A stretch of DNA of 50,518 nt from NCBI GenBank assembly GCA_934454215.1, contig CAKSGG010000010.1:1-50518 (forward strand), read 5' to 3'. A program made the translations under genes and the position numbers. Of the stretch, positions 32,823 to 40,925 are shown piece by piece (the stretch's first letter is position 1; each line of letters opens with the position of its first letter). The DNA is from an uncultured Clostridia bacterium (GTDB lineage: Bacteria > Bacillota > Clostridia > UBA1381). Below the pieces are notes generated by a model. The model saw only the letters and a list, made by a program, of their open reading frames with translations, ran no database searches and was not told the origin of the DNA.

Positions 32823-34014
32823 ATTCTTCCTCCATTTTCACCCTTGCACCCAAACTCTTTATTTTATCAAAATATTCGGGAAAGCTTTTATTTACCGCTT
32901 CCGCACCCGAAATACCGCCGCCCGTTAAGCATAACAGAACCGACAGCGCCATAAGTATTCGGTGGTCATTATGGGAACTTAAAATTTCCGGCGGCGGTTT
33001 TATTTCCGATTTTTTCACCGTAAACTCATTATCGGAAATTTCCGTAAATATGCCGAATTTAGCAAGCTCCTCGCTCATCGCTCCGCATCGGTCGCTTTCT
33101 TTTATTACGAGCCGTCTTGTTCCCGTAAATACCGCACCTTGCTTTAATGCGGCAACCGTGAACAGTATCGGTCCCAAATCGGGGCAGTCGGTAATATCAA
33201 GCGTACAGAATTTATCAAGCTTTTTGAAATATTCTTTATACACTCTGTCGCCCTGAACGCTGTCCGACAAACCTGTTATTTTTACATTTGAGCCGCTTTC
33301 GTTAAATGCGTCTATATATGCCGCATTTGAATAATCTCCCTCTACGGTTATCGAACGTGCGGTATATTTTTGTCCGCCTTTTATTCTGACGTTCAATCCG
33401 TCAAGCTCTATGTCAACTCCGAATTTTTTCAAACATTCAAGCGTCACAAGCACATATGACTTACTCTCAAACGGCGGAATTATTTTAATTACGCTGTCTC
33501 CCTCCGTTACGGATAAAGCAAATATCAAGCCTGTTATAAACTGACTGCTTATATCGCCCCGTATTTCATATTCGCCGCTTTTCAGCCTGCCCTTGATTTT
33601 CAGTCTGCCCTCGCTTTTTTCAAACAAAAATCCGTTTTCTCTGCATATATCCTCATAAATTCCGAGCGGTCTTTCAAAAAGCTTTTTTGAACCCTTGAAA
33701 ACAAATTCCTTATTCATTGTAAGCGCAATCGGAATCAGGAAACGCAGTGTACTTCCGCTTTCGTTGCAGTCAAGCACGCTGTTTTTCAATCCACCTTTTC
33801 TGACAACCGCTGTTCCGTCATGTACCGCAATATCAGCTACGAGTGATTTCAGACAGTTTACCGTTGCCTTTATATCCTCCGAAAGAGATATGTTTTCCAC
33901 ACAGCACTCTCCGCCCGACAAAAACGCCGAAATTAAATATCTGTGCGCAACGCTTTTTGAGGGCGGCGCTTTTATATTTCCGCTCAGTACCGACTTTTCA
34001 AAATGAGCAATCAT
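32812..34014 (-). CDS. aroA: 3-phosphoshikimate 1-carboxyvinyltransferase (EPSP synthase)
   Basis: Joins phosphoenolpyruvate to shikimate 3-phosphate. The 400-residue protein is slightly short for the family (about 425). It has APPSKSVAHRYLISAFLSGG, NESGSTLRFLIPIAL in place of the common LGNAGTAMR loop, RGDISSQFITGL, EGDYSNAAYID and HNDHRILMALSVL. The divergent phosphoenolpyruvate loop is worth noting because it shapes glyphosate sensitivity; no phenotype is claimed. ATG 34014 overlaps the aroC stop by 4 nt (ATGA). Confidence 0.95.
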   Translation of the reverse strand: MIAHFEKSVLSGNIKAPPSKSVAHRYLISAFLSGGECCVENISLSEDIKATVNCLKSLVADIAVHDGTAVVRKGGLKNSVLDCNESGSTLRFLIPIALTMNKEFVFKGSKKLFERPLGIYEDICRENGFLFEKSEGRLKIKGRLKSGEYEIRGDISSQFITGLIFALSVTEGDSVIKIIPPFESKSYVLVTLECLKKFGVDIELDGLNVRIKGGQKYTARSITVEGDYSNAAYIDAFNESGSNVKITGLSDSVQGDRVYKEYFKKLDKFCTLDITDCPDLGPILFTVAALKQGAVFTGTRRLVIKESDRCGAMSEELAKFGIFTEISDNEFTVKKSEIKPPPEILSSHNDHRILMALSVLLCLTGGGISGAEAVNKSFPEYFDKIKSLGARVKMEEEYDS

Positions 34015-35114
34015 TCTTCACCGCCCCCTGCCAAATAATCCGTACCGAACCGCAGTGCAAGCATATCGGCAATCACAATCGCCGCCATGCTGTCCGCCAC
34101 AACCCTTGCTCTGTTGACAATGCACGGGTCATGTCTGCCTTTGGGAATAAGTTTCGTATTTTCCTTTTTTATAAAATTAACCGTGTCCTGCTCTTTAAAT
34201 ATGGTAGCCGTGGGCTTTACGGCGGTTTTTATTATTATCGGCATACCGTTTGAAATTCCGCCGTTTATTCCGCCCGAATTATTCGTTTTTGTGAAAACAT
34301 GACCGTTTTCGGCATAAAACTCATCATTGACCTCCGAGCCGTATTTGCCGCACATCGCAAATCCCGCACCGAACTCAACGCCCTTTACGGCAGGTATACT
34401 GAACAATGCGTGTGCAAGCTCTCCCTCCAGCGTATCGAACCACGGCTCGCCCACTCCCGTCGGCAAACCCGTAATTACCGTTTCCAAAATTCCGCCTACG
34501 CTGTCTCCGTTCTGCTTTGCCTTAACAATTTCATCACGCATTTTTTCCTCGGCTTTATCGTCAAGAACCGCAAACACTCTGTCGTTAAGGCGGTCAATAT
34601 CCTTGTTATAATCTTCAAAATCCCTGTCATAAACATTTTTGCACATTTTTATATGCGTACCTATTTTTATGCCTTTTTTGGCAAGTGCGTCAATCAGTAT
34701 TGCTCCCGACGCAACAATCGGAGCGGTAATTCTTCCGCTGAAATGTCCGCCGCCGCGCGTGTCCTGAAATCCGTGATACTTTTCATTCGCCGTAAAATCC
34801 GCATGAGACGGTCTTGCAACCTCCTGCAAAATATTATAATCGCCGCTGCGTGTATCAGCATTTTCAATCAATATCGTAAGCGGTGTGCCTGTTGTTTTTC
34901 CGTTTATCGCTCCGCTTACAATTTCAAGCTTGTCCTGTTCCGCACGGTTTGTTGATATGCCTTTTACGGGACGGCGCAGAAAAAGCTGTTTGTTTATAAA
35001 ATCCAAATCAACATCCATACCCGGTGCAAGCCCGTCAAGAACAGCGCCTATTTTTGTGCCGTGACTTTCTCCGAAAAGCGTGAGCGTTACGGAATGACCT
35101 ATTGTATTTTTCAA
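34011..35114 (-). CDS. aroC: Chorismate synthase
   Basis: Trans-elimination of phosphate from EPSP to give chorismate, using reduced FMN. The 367-residue protein has GHSVTLTLFGESHG, RPSHADFTANEKYHGFQDTRGGGHFSGRITA and GVEFGAGFAMCGKYGSEVNDEF with the downstream NNSGGINGGISNGMPI. Start is TTG 35114, directly after the aroB stop, with GAGG 9 nt upstream. Confidence 0.96.
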   Translation of the reverse strand: MKNTIGHSVTLTLFGESHGTKIGAVLDGLAPGMDVDLDFINKQLFLRRPVKGISTNRAEQDKLEIVSGAINGKTTGTPLTILIENADTRSGDYNILQEVARPSHADFTANEKYHGFQDTRGGGHFSGRITAPIVASGAILIDALAKKGIKIGTHIKMCKNVYDRDFEDYNKDIDRLNDRVFAVLDDKAEEKMRDEIVKAKQNGDSVGGILETVITGLPTGVGEPWFDTLEGELAHALFSIPAVKGVEFGAGFAMCGKYGSEVNDEFYAENGHVFTKTNNSGGINGGISNGMPIIIKTAVKPTATIFKEQDTVNFIKKENTKLIPKGRHDPCIVNRARVVADSMAAIVIADMLALRFGTDYLAGGGEE

Positions 35115-36116
35115 TCAGAACACCTCTTTCATAATATTTTCAAGCTGACTTGCATTTATTTTCTCAAATTGAAAGTTTCCTATTTCATCAACCGTTACCG
35201 TATTTATTATATCGTTTTCCGCCTTTTTATCATGGCTCGCCGCCGCCGCTGCCGCTTGTATATCAAATTTGCATTCGGTCGGCAAACCCGCTTTGTCAAG
35301 CAGCCGTTTTATTCTTTCCCTTACCGCATCTCCGCACATCGGCAACATTCCCAGTGCGACGCATTCGCCGTGATGAAGTTCTGTTGTCGATTCTATTCCG
35401 TGACCTACGGTATGCCCGAAATTCAAAACACGCCTTAAACCGTTTTCCTTTTCGTCCTTGACTACAACATTTATTTTATTTTGAACAGCCCTTGCTATGA
35501 CCGTTTCTATTTCATCTTCAAAATCCGCTTTTTCCAGTTCTTCAAAAAATTCCTTATCAAGGCTTGCCGCCATTTTTATGACCTCCGCCATACCGCACGC
35601 AAATTCTCTTTTCGGCAGAGTTTTGAGAACCTCCGGGTCTATAAGCACTTTTTTTGGCTGATAGAACGTTCCGACAATATTTTTTATTCCGCATAAGTCA
35701 ACCGCCGTTTTTCCTCCGACCGACGAATCAACCTGCGACAGCAGTGTTGTGGGGATATTATAAAAATCTATTCCCCGCATATAGCATGACGCCGCAAATC
35801 CCGAAAGGTCGCCGACAACTCCTCCGCCAACGGCAATTACAGCGTCCTTTCTTGTGAAATTATTTTCAAGCATAACCGTCAGCAGTTCACGGAACGTATC
35901 TAAATTTTTGCTTTCCTCACCTGATTTTATAACCTTTACAATTCCGTCACGGCACTGTTTTTTTACCGTTTCGGCATATACTGACGGTATATTGTCATCT
36001 GTAACAATAAGGATTTTTCTGTTTAAATCAAGCAGCTTTTCCGCTTTTGACAAAACTCCTCTTTCAATAACAATATCGTATTCATTGTTCGGAATATTCA
36101 CGTGTAAAACGCTCAT
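35115..36116 (-). CDS. aroB: 3-dehydroquinate synthase
   Basis: NAD- and metal-dependent cyclisation of DAHP to 3-dehydroquinate. The 333-residue protein has VTDDNIPSVYA, GGGVVGDLSGFAASCYMRG, the IPTTLLSQVDSSVGGKTAVD signature and metal ligands in NFGHTVGHGIE and HHGECVALGM... of the C-terminal domain (TELHHGECVALG). I chose ATG 36116 with GAGGAG; the longer frame begins in pheA. One nt separates it from the pheA stop. Confidence 0.96.
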   Translation of the reverse strand: MSVLHVNIPNNEYDIVIERGVLSKAEKLLDLNRKILIVTDDNIPSVYAETVKKQCRDGIVKVIKSGEESKNLDTFRELLTVMLENNFTRKDAVIAVGGGVVGDLSGFAASCYMRGIDFYNIPTTLLSQVDSSVGGKTAVDLCGIKNIVGTFYQPKKVLIDPEVLKTLPKREFACGMAEVIKMAASLDKEFFEELEKADFEDEIETVIARAVQNKINVVVKDEKENGLRRVLNFGHTVGHGIESTTELHHGECVALGMLPMCGDAVRERIKRLLDKAGLPTECKFDIQAAAAAASHDKKAENDIINTVTVDEIGNFQFEKINASQLENIMKEVF

Positions 36117-36117
36117 T

Positions 36118-37197
36118 TCAAATTCTCCTCTCCGTAAACGTTCCCGCAACCTTTAATAAATCGCAGTGCTCTTTAAGCTCGTTTATCATTATCCGCCCGA
36201 TTTCGGACTCAACATTTTTATCTATTTCAACATAGAAATAATACTGCCACGGATGCTCCTTTAATGGACGGCTTCTTAACGCCGTCATGTTATATCCGTA
36301 TTTTCCGATTACGTTTATCGCCTTTGCAAGAGAACCGGCATTGTTCGATACCGTAAACAGCAGAACGGATTTTTCGTTCTCACCCTTTGCCGCAACTCTT
36401 GACAATACCGCAAATCTCGTTGTATTTACATTGCTTTTGTTAATATTTCGCTCCAGTACTTCAAGACCGTAAATTTTTGCAGTTTCAAGACTTGCAATCG
36501 CAGCAATCGTTTTATCATTGCTTTCCGCAACGCCTTTTGCCGCAATTGCCGTATTTGTTGCCTCGACTGTTTCAAAACCTTTTTCCTTTATATAATCCAT
36601 GCACTGATTTATCGCTTGCCTGTGACTTGTAACAGTCTTTATATTCTCTTTTTTTGCTCCCTTTATTCCCAACAGATTCTGTTCAATACTGAGATTATAT
36701 ATTCCGTTTATAAACAGATTTCCCTGAAAAATCATATCTATTACGTTTCCGACCTCGCCTGCACTGCTGTTTTCTATCGGCAAAACAACCAAATCACATT
36801 CGCCGTCCGTAACGGAGTTATATGCCGCCGTAAAATTCGGATAAGCGACGAGAGTTCCGTCGGGATATAGTCTTGACGCTGCAATATGCGCAAACGCACC
36901 CTCAACGCCCGAATAGGCTATTCTCACTCCGTTTTGCAGTCTTGACTGGTATTTTTTTGAAATATCCATTACATTTTTCTGAAAGCCTATATAATACGCT
37001 TTCAGAACCTCGTCGGAAACATATTCGGAATTTCGGTTCAAGACCTCAAGTTCACGTTTTTCGTCATAAATCGGCAAACCGTGTTCCTTTTTATAATCAA
37101 AAACCTTTTCAACCGCCCTCATGCGTTCAACAAAAAGCTTTGCTATTTCCTTATCGGCACGGTTTATAATTTTTCTTGCTTTCTCAATCTCAGTCAT
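36118..37197 (-). CDS. pheA: Bifunctional chorismate mutase / prephenate dehydratase
   Basis: Converts chorismate to prephenate and then to phenylpyruvate for phenylalanine. The 359-residue protein has an N-terminal AroQ chorismate mutase (about 1-85, IINRADKEIAKLFVERMRAVEKV), a prephenate dehydratase domain (about 90-270, IAYSGVEGAFAHIAA, VLPIENSSAGEV, and the NTTRFAVLSR catalytic segment) and a C-terminal ACT domain (about 280-355, GSLAKAINVIGKYGYNMTALRSRP) for Phe feedback. ATG 37197 with GGAGGG. First structural gene, 20 nt downstream of the attenuator hairpin's T run. Confidence 0.96.
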   Translation of the reverse strand: MTEIEKARKIINRADKEIAKLFVERMRAVEKVFDYKKEHGLPIYDEKRELEVLNRNSEYVSDEVLKAYYIGFQKNVMDISKKYQSRLQNGVRIAYSGVEGAFAHIAASRLYPDGTLVAYPNFTAAYNSVTDGECDLVVLPIENSSAGEVGNVIDMIFQGNLFINGIYNLSIEQNLLGIKGAKKENIKTVTSHRQAINQCMDYIKEKGFETVEATNTAIAAKGVAESNDKTIAAIASLETAKIYGLEVLERNINKSNVNTTRFAVLSRVAAKGENEKSVLLFTVSNNAGSLAKAINVIGKYGYNMTALRSRPLKEHPWQYYFYVEIDKNVESEIGRIMINELKEHCDLLKVAGTFTERRI

Positions 37198-37216
37198 TTT
37201 AATCCCTCCGTTTCTT

Positions 37217-37256
37217 ACACAAACAAAAACCGCATGGATTTGTGATCCATGCGGTT
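37217..37256 (-). terminator. Attenuator terminator before pheA
   Basis: On the minus strand AACCGCATGGAT, loop CACAA and ATCCATGCGGTT form a perfect 12-bp hairpin followed by TTTTTGTTTGT. It lies between the promoter and pheA, so it must be bypassed for the operon to be expressed. The loop and 3' arm (CACAAATC, plus 37237-37244) can pair instead with GATTTGTG in the leader peptide (plus 37329-37336), and the adjacent GTGC with GCAU of the 5' arm, a candidate antiterminator. Confidence 0.88.
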
Positions 37257-37302
37257 CTATCTTAAAAATTATTTCCTGCTCTGTTGAGATTTGAAATATC
37301 GT

Positions 37303-37404
37303 TTAAGCATATATCCGTTTTCTTGCACCACAAATCGCTCTTACCTTGTTCATAAAGTAAAAGTAATACAGATATGTAAATGCGAAAACGTTGGTACACT
37401 TCAT
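37303..37404 (-). CDS. Aromatic operon leader peptide (Phe/Tyr-rich)
   Basis: A 33-codon reading frame with ATG 37404, AAAGGA 11 nt upstream and TAA at 37305-37303. Residues 7-17 read FAFTYLYYFYF: four Phe and four Tyr in eleven positions. It starts about 30 nt after the transcription start and ends 47 nt before the attenuator hairpin. This resembles the pheA, his and trp leaders of enterobacteria, in which a ribosome stalls on codons for the scarce amino acid and favours the antiterminator. No function of the peptide itself is implied. The call rests on composition, the ribosome binding site and position. Confidence 0.85.
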   Translation of the reverse strand: MKCTNVFAFTYLYYFYFMNKVRAICGARKRIYA

Positions 37405-37441
37405 TTTAAACGAATCCTTTCTAAAATCTAATCTGTAACGT

Positions 37442-37470
37442 ATTGTATCACACAATAAAATCATTGTCAA
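37442..37470 (-). promoter_or_regulatory. Sigma-A promoter of the aromatic operon
   Basis: Minus strand TTGACA (37470-37465), 17-bp spacer and TACAAT (37447-37442). The leader peptide starts 38 nt downstream. The remaining 100 bp up to the isochorismatase-like gene is AT-rich and shows no terminator or gene. Confidence 0.85.
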
Positions 37471-37569
37471 TATATTTTTTTATTTTCGGTTATATAAAAC
37501 AAAAAAATATTAATTTTTTTACCGCTGATATAAAATGTAAACAACTTTTTATTTTCCTATACACAAATA

Positions 37570-38070
37570 TCAGGTTATGTCAATCTGACACATTTTCATT
37601 ACTTCAAGTGCGGCATTATGTGTTTGAGGCGTTACCCCTGCACAGCATGACGAGTCAACGCTGATTTTTGCATTCGGAAACATGGTTTTTATAATAATTG
37701 CATTTGACACAACGCAAATATCGGTACACAGACCCACTATTTCAACACACTCAAACAAAAACTCATTCCACCTCTGCGTGCCGAAATTCGGTTTGTCTAT
37801 AATTTCGCAGCCGTCGACATAAATCCCGTCAGCAAGTTCCCACCCTTTAGTTCCTTTTATGCAATGCGGAACAGGCAGTTTTTTACCCTCGGGCGTATCA
37901 AGATAATTTTTACCGTGCGTATCTCTTGTGAAAATTATTTCATCTCCGTTGTTTGCGTATTCACTGATTTTTTTCTTAACGTTCGGAACAATCGCCTTTG
38001 CTTCCTCCGTTCCGAGCGCCATGTCTATAAAATCATTCTGCATATCTATTACAATTAATGTTTTTTTCAT
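37570..38070 (-). CDS. Isochorismatase-family cysteine hydrolase (nicotinamidase-like)
   Basis: Amidase-fold hydrolase of 166 residues. The catalytic triad is visible: D9 in LIVIDMQNDF, K93 in IIDKPNFGTQRW and C119 in GLCTDICVVSNA. Metal-binding residues typical of nicotinamidases may be present in DTHGKNYLDTPEGKKLPVPHC. Nicotinamidase (PncA) activity in NAD salvage is the likeliest role, but other cysteine hydrolases share the motifs. ATG 38070; the longer frame to 38097 would overlap the lactonase gene. It is the last gene of a minus-strand group. Confidence 0.85.
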   Translation of the reverse strand: MKKTLIVIDMQNDFIDMALGTEEAKAIVPNVKKKISEYANNGDEIIFTRDTHGKNYLDTPEGKKLPVPHCIKGTKGWELADGIYVDGCEIIDKPNFGTQRWNEFLFECVEIVGLCTDICVVSNAIIIKTMFPNAKISVDSSCCAGVTPQTHNAALEVMKMCQIDIT

Positions 38071-38084
38071 ATTAATACTCCCCA

Positions 38085-39029
38085 TTATATTACGCATAAG
38101 GGCGCTTTTATCCCCTCTACCGTCTGAATTATCTTATCTGTTTTTAAATCTATCACAGTCACATTATCCGAACCTTGATTTGTCGAAATCAATATATCGC
38201 CGAATATATTAAAATCCCTCGGCTCTTTTCCGCCGCACATTATAAATTTTTCAAATTTCAGCTTTTCTCCGTCAGCCTTGAACACCGCAACCGAATCATG
38301 ACCTCTGTTCGATACATAAACCGTGTTGCCTCTTACTCTTATTGCCGCCGCTATGCTTTCACCCGAAAAATTCTTCGGCAGAGCGTCATATGTATCAAGC
38401 AGTTCAAGACGCCCGTCATTGTATTTAAACACCGAAACCGTTGAGGCAAGCTCGTTTACGGCATATAAATATTTTTTATTCCCCGAAAATGCAAGATGTC
38501 TTACGCCGTGTCCCGACGGAACTTTCGCCTGCGACACAAACTTTAAATCCTTTGTATAAGTAAAAATACTGTCAATACCCAAGTCGGTTGCAAGAACATA
38601 ACCGTCATGTGTAACACATACAAAATGAGTATGCGGTGCGGTCTGTCTTGTCGGGTGCGGCCCCTTTCCCGAATGTGTTACAACCGTATCGGGCAGCTTT
38701 ACCACATTTCCCGAAAGATAATTTACGCAGTAAACCACACCGTTATCAACCGCCAAATGACAGGCAACAACGCCCTTTGTCATTGTTATTCCGCTTGGAT
38801 TTATCAAGTCTCCGTTACCGTCAATATCATAAACAATAAGTCCGCTCTCATCACTGCCTTTAACGGGCTGTCGGAGCAATACATACATTTTATTGTTTTC
38901 CTCAGCCATATACATCGGCAGGCTCATATCCGTTTTGCTTTTAAATTCAAGCATTCCGCTCTCATTCATTTCGTATCTGTACAAGCCTCCGCTGTCATTG
39001 CATGAAGCTATATAAATATTCCTTTTCAT
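38085..39029 (-). CDS. Lactonase-family seven-bladed beta-propeller protein
   Basis: A 314-residue protein of the 6-phosphogluconolactonase (YbhE/Pgl) propeller family. It has repeated blades with the pattern VxVxDLGxDxIFxY and YVSNRGHDSVAVF, the HPTRQTAPHTHFV segment near the centre and SGHGVRHLAFSGNKKYLYAVNEL that carry the conserved His and Arg. It likely hydrolyses a sugar lactone; specificity cannot be told. No signal peptide. ATG 39029 with AGGAGAAG, 9 nt after the GH36 gene. Confidence 0.88.
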   Translation of the reverse strand: MKRNIYIASCNDSGGLYRYEMNESGMLEFKSKTDMSLPMYMAEENNKMYVLLRQPVKGSDESGLIVYDIDGNGDLINPSGITMTKGVVACHLAVDNGVVYCVNYLSGNVVKLPDTVVTHSGKGPHPTRQTAPHTHFVCVTHDGYVLATDLGIDSIFTYTKDLKFVSQAKVPSGHGVRHLAFSGNKKYLYAVNELASTVSVFKYNDGRLELLDTYDALPKNFSGESIAAAIRVRGNTVYVSNRGHDSVAVFKADGEKLKFEKFIMCGGKEPRDFNIFGDILISTNQGSDNVTVIDLKTDKIIQTVEGIKAPLCVI

Positions 39030-39038
39030 ATTCTTCTC

Positions 39039-40853
39039 CTATTTTAATATATATTTTGTTTTATCTCCGCACAGCTTTTCTCTGCCGATATTAATTATTT
39101 CAGCATCGTTTGCGTCAAGCTCAATTTCAATTCCGCCGTCATCAAGTTTACCGTCATATTTTGCAAAGTGCATATAAATATTAAATTCGCCGTTTTCGTA
39201 AAAATCGGACGGCTTTAACGTAACCTTTGCTTTTTCTCCCGACAGATTAAATAATGCAATAACATAATTTTCTCCGATTTTATTATATACCTTTAAAACC
39301 TTATCATATCCGAACAGGCAGTCAGCGGTCGGCTTTGCCGCCGAATCACATCTGATAATATCCCCGTTTTCATCAACTATAGGCTCGATATACCTTTTGT
39401 CCGTTTCTCCGACCTTGTCGCTGACATACACCGGTCCGCCGCTTACCGCTCTTAACACACTGCTCTGCTTTGCGCTGAAATGCTTTGTCCACCACATATC
39501 ATAATCGCAGTACATAAGGTTATCATTAAATACGGCATTGTATGCGTTCTGTCTGATGTGAGCCTCAAATCCGTCCTCTTTATCGGGAAAAAAGTCGTCG
39601 CTGTTACGCACAACCGCCGAAAATTCTCTTGAATACATATCAATATTCGACTCGCCCATGCAGTTAATCATAGCTCCGCCGAAATTATCCTTAACCGACT
39701 GCTCCAGAGCCTTATGCGCCGCAATCATTTTTTTTGCGGCATTCGGACTGTTCTTATAAAATTCCATGCCATTGCCCTGTGCGTCAACCTTTAGAAAATC
39801 AACGCCCTGTTCTTTAAGATAGCTGTGCCATGTATTGTAAAACCTGTATGCCTTTTCATACTCGCCGTCAGGCACAATCAATCCCGAATTATTTTCCCAA
39901 AGATTTTCTTTCTGCTCGTTATAAACCTCGCTGTCCTTTTCTATTCCGAACCAATATCCCGAAAATGCGTGCCATACTCCCACATATTCCACGCCGTATT
40001 CTTTTTTAATTTTTGATATAAACGATTTAAAACCCGACGGGAATTTTGTCCTGTCCTCTTTGAAACTTTTCAGCTTTAAATCCTTATAAACCGACCAGCC
40101 GTCATCTATTATCAGCCATTTTAAGCGTATTCCCTTTTCACGAAGCTCTTTGAGCTTTGCCTCAATTCCGCCCTCGGTGACATCGTGATAAAACGCATTC
40201 CATGTACACCAGCCAAATCCGCTCATTTCTTTGGGATATTCCTTTTCGGCTTTCGGCGGCGTTAAAATTATACCGTTTTCATAAGCGGTTTTATATCCCA
40301 TGCTTACCGCTTTTTCGGGATTGTCCGCAATTGCCGCTGCGGCGGCGGTTGTATTTATGTATTTTCCTCCGCCGTATTTCAAAGAGGTATATAATTCAAT
40401 TTCATCGCCGTTCATTTTTATTTCCGTAACGGCGTTTTCATCGGAAATCGGCATTATATGTATATACCTTCCGCCGGTATTAATTAAAAGCTGCTGTATT
40501 GCCGTTTCGTTATTGTTTTTTCCGCTCTCAAAAAATTTCGGTTCTGTCCAAAACGGATTGTATTTTTTTGAGCCCACAGCCATGAAACTCTTATCTTTAA
40601 ATGAAATTCCGATTACTGCTCCGCACTCAGAGTTAAATTCTCTCATATAGTCATACGGATGCGGTATCAATTCAAGCTCAGATTTTAAAATATATGTATT
40701 GTCCTTTTCGGACGCCGTTATTCTTACATTCAGAAAATCCGATTCATTTTCGTTTGTAAATTCCCAGCCGTCCGATACAGGCATTTTTTTCAATGCTATT
40801 TCTTTTTCGCCGTACTCGCTCAGACGTATTCTTAATGTAATATTTTCAAACAT
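39039..40853 (-). CDS. GH36-family alpha-galactosidase / raffinose-synthase-like enzyme
   Basis: Glycoside hydrolase of 604 residues, cytoplasmic (no signal peptide). It has an N-terminal beta-domain (1-200) and a TIM barrel with FGWCTWNAFYHDVTEGGI and LIIDDGWSVY. The catalytic nucleophile is D357 in DFLKVDAQG, and the acid/base lies in RNSDDF (D419/D420). The motif set fits the raffinose synthase/Sip1 branch of GH36, whose bacterial members cleave alpha-galactosides. First gene of a group with lactonase and isochorismatase-like proteins. ATG 40853 with AAAGGAG. Confidence 0.9.
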   Translation of the reverse strand: MFENITLRIRLSEYGEKEIALKKMPVSDGWEFTNENESDFLNVRITASEKDNTYILKSELELIPHPYDYMREFNSECGAVIGISFKDKSFMAVGSKKYNPFWTEPKFFESGKNNNETAIQQLLINTGGRYIHIMPISDENAVTEIKMNGDEIELYTSLKYGGGKYINTTAAAAAIADNPEKAVSMGYKTAYENGIILTPPKAEKEYPKEMSGFGWCTWNAFYHDVTEGGIEAKLKELREKGIRLKWLIIDDGWSVYKDLKLKSFKEDRTKFPSGFKSFISKIKKEYGVEYVGVWHAFSGYWFGIEKDSEVYNEQKENLWENNSGLIVPDGEYEKAYRFYNTWHSYLKEQGVDFLKVDAQGNGMEFYKNSPNAAKKMIAAHKALEQSVKDNFGGAMINCMGESNIDMYSREFSAVVRNSDDFFPDKEDGFEAHIRQNAYNAVFNDNLMYCDYDMWWTKHFSAKQSSVLRAVSGGPVYVSDKVGETDKRYIEPIVDENGDIIRCDSAAKPTADCLFGYDKVLKVYNKIGENYVIALFNLSGEKAKVTLKPSDFYENGEFNIYMHFAKYDGKLDDGGIEIELDANDAEIINIGREKLCGDKTKYILK

Positions 40854-40881
40854 AATATTCTCCTTTGATGTTTATATACCA

Positions 40882-40910
40882 ATAATACCATATAATTGAA
40901 AATTTTTCAA
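40882..40910 (-). promoter_or_regulatory. Sigma-A promoter of the GH36 group
   Basis: Minus strand TTGAAA (40910-40905), 17-bp spacer and TATTAT (40887-40882), 29 bp before the start codon. A short inverted repeat TTGAAA-A-TTTTTCAA (40896-40910) overlaps the -35 and could be an operator. Confidence 0.6.
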
Positions 40911-40925
40911 TACAAATTTCAATTT

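Noticed and set aside
37201..37470. T-box riboswitch as the control element of the aromatic operon
   Set aside because: No T-box sequence or specifier loop is visible; the leader peptide and hairpin explain the region better.
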